The position numbers were made by a program, and so were the translations under genes. Source: a bacterium (GTDB taxonomy: Bacteria > Pseudomonadota > Gammaproteobacteria > Burkholderiales > Burkholderiaceae_C). From it: a stretch of 54,523 nucleotides of DNA. Of the stretch, positions 51,155 through 54,523 are shown piece after piece. How positions within the stretch are numbered: position 1 is the first letter of the stretch; every line of letters starts with the position of its first letter. The stretch covers positions 1 to 54,523 of the forward strand of contig JAVBXK010000072.1 in the NCBI GenBank assembly GCA_030824555.1, in the 5' to 3' direction. The notes under the pieces are model-generated. The model was given only the letters and a program-made list of their open reading frames with translations. It was not told the origin of the DNA and made no database searches.

Positions 51155-52117
51155 ATGAACCAGAAGTCAACTTGCCTATCTCCATTCATCCACTCATCAA
51201 TGACGTTTTCGGCCCGGCGGGCCGTCAGAGGGGTGCTCGTCAGTCTGATGCTTTCGGCCACGGGTGCGTATGCACAAACGGCCACATTGGTGCGCATGCA
51301 AACGCAGGCAGGCCCCATCGATATCCAGTTGTATGACAGCACCGCACCGCGCACTGTTGCCAACTTTCTGTCGTATGTGCAAAGCGGTGCCTATGACGGC
51401 AGCATTTTTCACCGCCTGGTACGTGGCTTTGTGCTTCAGGGCGGAGGGTTGAAGTGGGCCGAAGCCTCAACCCCCAAACTGGGCCAGGTGCCGGTTGCAT
51501 CGCCCGTGGCCAACGAGTTCAGCGCAACCCGATCCAACGTCCGTGGCACGGTGGCCATGGCCAAGGTTGAAGGCAACCCTGACAGCGCAACCAACCAATG
51601 GTTTGTCAATTTGGCAGATAACGCGACAAACCTTGACAGCCAGAATGGTGGGTTCACGGTGTTTGGCCGGGTGCTTGCGCCTGGGATGGGCGTTGTGGAT
51701 GGCCTGGCACAGTTGCCGCTCATCAACGCCTCAAGTTGTACCAACCTGGGTGCACTGGCTTCGGCGCTGTCACAGGTGCCCATGTTCAGCCGCCCAGCCG
51801 ACTGCGAATCGGTGGCTGCAGCCAATCTGCTGCAGGTCAGCAGCGCCAAGGTGTTGTCGGCGCGGCATGTGGTGGCATCGACAGAGCGCGTTTTCGATTA
51901 CATCGAAGCGGTATTTCCGCAATACGTTTCGCCAGCCAGCCCGCAAACTCAACAAGGTGCAGGCTTCGTGTACCGACACTACCCCAAAACGCAGTCGTAT
52001 TTGGGGGTGATCAATGATGAGGTGTTTGCGGTGGTGCCAGCGGCAGGCGTAGCAACGCCTGTATCTGTCGGGCCTGTGGCCACTTGGCTGGAGCTGGCGC
52101 AGACACACGGCTACTGA
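51155..52117 (+). CDS. Secreted cyclophilin-type peptidyl-prolyl isomerase with C-terminal module
   Basis: A 320-residue protein with a signal peptide ending AYA-Q; the ATG at 51200 is a plausible alternative start. The cyclophilin domain has VRMQTQAGPIDIQLYDSTAP, NFLSYVQSGAYDGSIFHRLV, RGFVLQGGGLKW, NQWFVNLADN and GFTVFGRVLAPGM. It isomerises X-Pro bonds of exported proteins. The last 70 residues (VFDYIEAVFPQY, YRHYPKTQSYLGVINDEVFA, WLELAQTHGY) form a module shared with the cytochrome encoded at 26994-27518. Confidence 0.9.
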   Translation: MNQKSTCLSPFIHSSMTFSARRAVRGVLVSLMLSATGAYAQTATLVRMQTQAGPIDIQLYDSTAPRTVANFLSYVQSGAYDGSIFHRLVRGFVLQGGGLKWAEASTPKLGQVPVASPVANEFSATRSNVRGTVAMAKVEGNPDSATNQWFVNLADNATNLDSQNGGFTVFGRVLAPGMGVVDGLAQLPLINASSCTNLGALASALSQVPMFSRPADCESVAAANLLQVSSAKVLSARHVVASTERVFDYIEAVFPQYVSPASPQTQQGAGFVYRHYPKTQSYLGVINDEVFAVVPAAGVATPVSVGPVATWLELAQTHGY

Positions 52118-52140
52118 TGCCAAGCCTCGCCGCCAGGGCC

Positions 52141-52638
52141 TCACGGTACAGTGAAAACGTGCGCGACTTGTCCCCTGGCCATCATGTCTGCCCCCGTTCT
52201 GCCAAAACCGGCAAACAGCTGCAAGCCGGAAAGTGATGTCAGGTCACCCAGCCCGATGTACCACGTCTGCGCGGCAAAGCCGCCATTCGGCTGGTCCACA
52301 TACAGCTCAGCGCCGTTTGCCGTCTGGTACACAGGTGGCTCGCCGCCGGTGTATGGCACGACGCGTTTCTGTAAGTTTTCAAGGGTCAGAAAGTAGAGCT
52401 GGTTGGCATACAGCGCCGCCACGTAAAGCCGGTAGCTTCCGTCGCGCTCCGCAGGTACCGGGGCAAAGATCAAGATGGGGTTGACTTCACTCGCACTGGC
52501 AACTGGCGTGGACACCGTGATGACCCCGCCGGGCGGTTGCAGCACCGGCGAGACAACCTGCGCATGTGCCGCAGCAGCGGTGAGCACCAGCGCAAGGACT
52601 GCCCCCCACAGTTTCAGTAACGTGAACAGGTTTTTCAT
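52141..52638 (-). CDS. Secreted protein, unknown
   Basis: A 165-residue protein with a signal peptide (LLKLWGAVLALVLTAAAAHAQ) and a beta-rich mature part (LYVAALYANQLYFLTLENLQ, WYIGLGDLTSLSGLQLFAGF, HVFTVP). No family is recognised. It is convergent with the cyclophilin gene, 23 bp apart. The ATG at 52638 is preferred to a start at 52659 because it opens the signal peptide. Confidence 0.65.
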   Translation of the reverse strand: MKNLFTLLKLWGAVLALVLTAAAAHAQVVSPVLQPPGGVITVSTPVASASEVNPILIFAPVPAERDGSYRLYVAALYANQLYFLTLENLQKRVVPYTGGEPPVYQTANGAELYVDQPNGGFAAQTWYIGLGDLTSLSGLQLFAGFGRTGADMMARGQVAHVFTVP

Positions 52639-52739
52639 GGCGTCGCCTTTCAGACGCATTGAGCTGCGTCAGCTGTTGGTTAAGCCATTGTGCGCCTACG
52701 CTGTTTTCAAGCTGAAACACAGGCGACATATGGCTGGCG

Positions 52740-52763
52740 GTAGCGGCTATCAACAGCCGCTAC
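52740..52763 (-). terminator. Hairpin downstream of the RTX gene
   Basis: GTAGCGGCT and AGCCGCTAC pair perfectly over 9 bp around the loop ATCAAC, 32 bp after the RTX gene's stop codon. No T run follows on the minus strand. Confidence 0.45.
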
Positions 52764-52795
52764 ACCACAACCCAATTCCCCCATCTTCCCCTATC

Positions 52796-54523
52796 TCATC
52801 CCAGCCACCCCGAGTTCAGCACCACCCCCACCAGCTGCGCATCGACCACAGGCTGCACATAGCTGCCCAGTTCCACAAACACCCCATCAGCAGGCTGCGT
52901 CTGCCCGTGCGACAGCGCATAAACCGTTTGGCCCACCTTGAACAGCTCTACGTTGCGCACGGTGTCCACCTCGCCCGTCAACTTGTGGCGGATCAGCGCA
53001 TCGTGCGAGCCCGCTGGTGAGCCCTGCGCCGTGCTCGGTGTGATGGCCACCTGGTAGTCAGCCAGCGCACCCAGCCACACTGCCATGTCGGTGCCACTGC
53101 CACCGTCGATCTCATCGTTGCCATTGCCGCCCACCAGCACGTCGTTGCCTGTGCCGCCGAACAGCTTGTCGGCGCCAGAGTTGGCAGACCAACCCGTGTC
53201 ACTCAAAAGCCCGTTGCCGATCAGATTCACATTGCCCTGCGCATCGGTGATCTGGTTGGCATTCGTGCTGTGGCGCGCCAAGGCCAGCCAGATGTCAGCC
53301 CAGTTGCCACCTGTGGACAGGTGCGCCTTGCCCACCTGAACCAACTCGTGGGTGGCGGCACCGCTGCCCCACACCTGCGTGATCACCGCTTGCAGTTGGG
53401 CTTCAGTGGTCGCGTTCTCCGTGCCACTGATGCGGCTGAAGTACGCATGGGCCATCGTGGCCAGTTGCTGGCTGCTCAGGCTGCCATCGGCCAACGTGCC
53501 CATCTCGGTCAGCGTGGGCAAACGCCCGGCCAGCGCATGCACCAGCAGCGCCGCATCCTTGGCCACAGCGTAGTCGTCGTACACCCACGCAAACCGGCTG
53601 TCAGTGACCGGACCACTGCCGTTCACACCCGCCGGTGCAGACCAGTTGCCCGTCACACTGAAACCCGTGCTGTCAGCCAGCTCGGTGCTGGTGGGCACAA
53701 AACTGGCCTGGAGCTGACCCTGTGTGTTGAGCTTGAAGTTCCAGGTACCCGCGTCCGATGCACCGCCTTGGAGGGTGTCGTTGCCATCCCCGCCTTGCAG
53801 CGTGTCGTTGCCGATGCCACCCACCACCCAATCGTTGCCCTCGTCACCGAAGAGTTGGTCGTCTCCGCCCTTGGAGCCCACGGTGTCGTTGCCTGCACCA
53901 CCGTGGATGATGTCGTCCTCTGGCCCCAGGATGATGGTCTGGGGCGAACCGTCACCGACGACGTAGTTGCGCCCCGAACCGCCGGTGGCGGTGGTGGGGC
54001 CGATGATGATGGCGAACTCCACCAGGCTCAGGTCCAGCACCGTGCCTGGTGGCAGGTTGCGGGCATCGATGACCAGGGCTTCCTGGCGATTGGGGTGCGC
54101 GGCATCACCTTCACCCGTGCCGCTGGCACCGGTGATGACGATGGGGGCAGTCGGTGCGGTGGGCGTGCCACCGTTGGCGGGCGCAGCTACCGTCAGCGTG
54201 ATGGTGCGCACTGTGACCTGGCTTGGGACGCTTGCGCTGCCAACGAATTCATCGATGCCGTTGGCAATGTCTGTACCCAGTGGTTCAGTGCCCCCTATGG
54301 CAGTGGAGCTGGCACCCACGAGCTGTTCACGCAAGCCTTGGTCGCTGCCGGTGGTGGTGCTGGAGGTCACGCCCACGCCCACGGGCAGGCTGACTTGCAA
54401 TGTGGGCGCGCCGGTGCTGTCGGTGGCCAGCGGGATGTCGGCCAAGCCGCTGTTGGGGGTGTTCGGGTTTTCTGGCCGGGTGGGGGTGACCGGGGCCACG
54501 GTTTGAGTGGTGGTGGTTGTGCC
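52796..54523 (-). CDS. C-terminal part of a large RTX protein (runs off the window)
   Basis: More than 570 residues of the C-terminal end of a much longer protein; the frame is open to the right edge, so the N-terminus lies beyond 54523. The visible part starts with a Thr/Pro-rich linker and a Ser/Thr-rich region. RTX nonapeptide blocks follow (DDIIHGGAGNDTVGSKGGDD, NDWVVGGIGNDTLQGGDGND). Next comes a region with DAALLVHALAGRLPTLTEMG and SSQQLATMAHAYFSRISGTE, similar to DUF4214-like domains, then another RTX block and a terminal export signal region. Such ends occur in type I-secreted adhesins. An internal GTG at 54499 is not the true start. Confidence 0.88.
   Translation of the reverse strand, partial: GTTTTTQTVAPVTPTRPENPNTPNSGLADIPLATDSTGAPTLQVSLPVGVGVTSSTTTGSDQGLREQLVGASSTAIGGTEPLGTDIANGIDEFVGSASVPSQVTVRTITLTVAAPANGGTPTAPTAPIVITGASGTGEGDAAHPNRQEALVIDARNLPPGTVLDLSLVEFAIIIGPTTATGGSGRNYVVGDGSPQTIILGPEDDIIHGGAGNDTVGSKGGDDQLFGDEGNDWVVGGIGNDTLQGGDGNDTLQGGASDAGTWNFKLNTQGQLQASFVPTSTELADSTGFSVTGNWSAPAGVNGSGPVTDSRFAWVYDDYAVAKDAALLVHALAGRLPTLTEMGTLADGSLSSQQLATMAHAYFSRISGTENATTEAQLQAVITQVWGSGAATHELVQVGKAHLSTGGNWADIWLALARHSTNANQITDAQGNVNLIGNGLLSDTGWSANSGADKLFGGTGNDVLVGGNGNDEIDGGSGTDMAVWLGALADYQVAITPSTAQGSPAGSHDALIRHKLTGEVDTVRNVELFKVGQTVYALSHGQTQPADGVFVELGSYVQPVVDAQLVGVVLNSGWLG

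Noticed and set aside
53760-53920. Regular repeats as a CRISPR array
   Set aside because: They are RTX nonapeptide codons in a coding frame, with no constant-length spacers.

Overview
The window is high-GC chromosomal DNA of a betaproteobacterium, most likely Burkholderiales and near Comamonadaceae. This rests on the domain mix, on codon use, and on a dispersed intergenic repeat of the type seen in that family. The gene content suggests a motile or chemotactic respiratory bacterium with an elaborate periplasmic electron-transfer repertoire. No rRNA, tRNA, CRISPR array, phage or intact insertion sequence was seen.

Layout. 1-8.4 kb: signal transduction: an OmpR/EnvZ-like pair, a chemoreceptor with a CZB zinc domain, a QseB/QseC (PmrAB)-like pair and an HD-GYP phosphodiesterase. 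8.4-19.2 kb: periplasmic redox genes: a PepSY-cytochrome b561 operon, two paralogous clusters of diheme cytochrome c (DHC), sphaeroides-heme-protein-like cytochrome (SHP, DUF1924) and cytochrome b in different gene order, a PepSY/PhoP/PhoQ-like operon, a P-type ATPase and a rubredoxin. 19.2-20.8 kb: a small scarred accessory patch with a RelE/RelB-type toxin-antitoxin pair, a frameshifted third gene, and the remains of a type I restriction specificity gene joined to a DarG-like macro-domain remnant. 20.9-27.5 kb: DsbD divergent from a TlpA-DUF4266-DUF3570-ApbE-cytochrome-cytochrome operon. 27.6-35.1 kb: a six-gene operon for an energy-converting-hydrogenase-related (Ehr) complex whose large subunit has lost nickel-ligand cysteines. 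35.4-43.4 kb: a split FbpC/FbpB-type iron transporter, an S9 peptidase, a broken small gene and a PAS chemoreceptor. 43.5-54.5 kb: secreted and surface proteins: a serralysin-type multidomain metalloprotease, a DsrE-like protein, a zinc-ribbon membrane protein, a cyclophilin, orphan secreted proteins and the C-terminal part of a large RTX protein that runs off the right edge.

How the parts connect. The most interesting signal is regulatory. A 17-bp direct repeat resembling a PmrA/QseB box (YTTAAG-N5-YTTCAG-like) lies upstream of the QseB-like gene itself. The same element lies between the PepSY-cytochrome b561 operon and DHC/SHP cluster 1, ahead of SHP/DHC cluster 2, and between dsbD and the tlpA-apbE operon. 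In both divergent regions there are two boxes, one facing each way. This suggests that one two-component system co-controls a periplasmic disulfide, heme and flavin redox system. That is an inference from sequence, not an established fact. The Ehr-like complex is a second candidate for an undercharacterised energy-conserving system.
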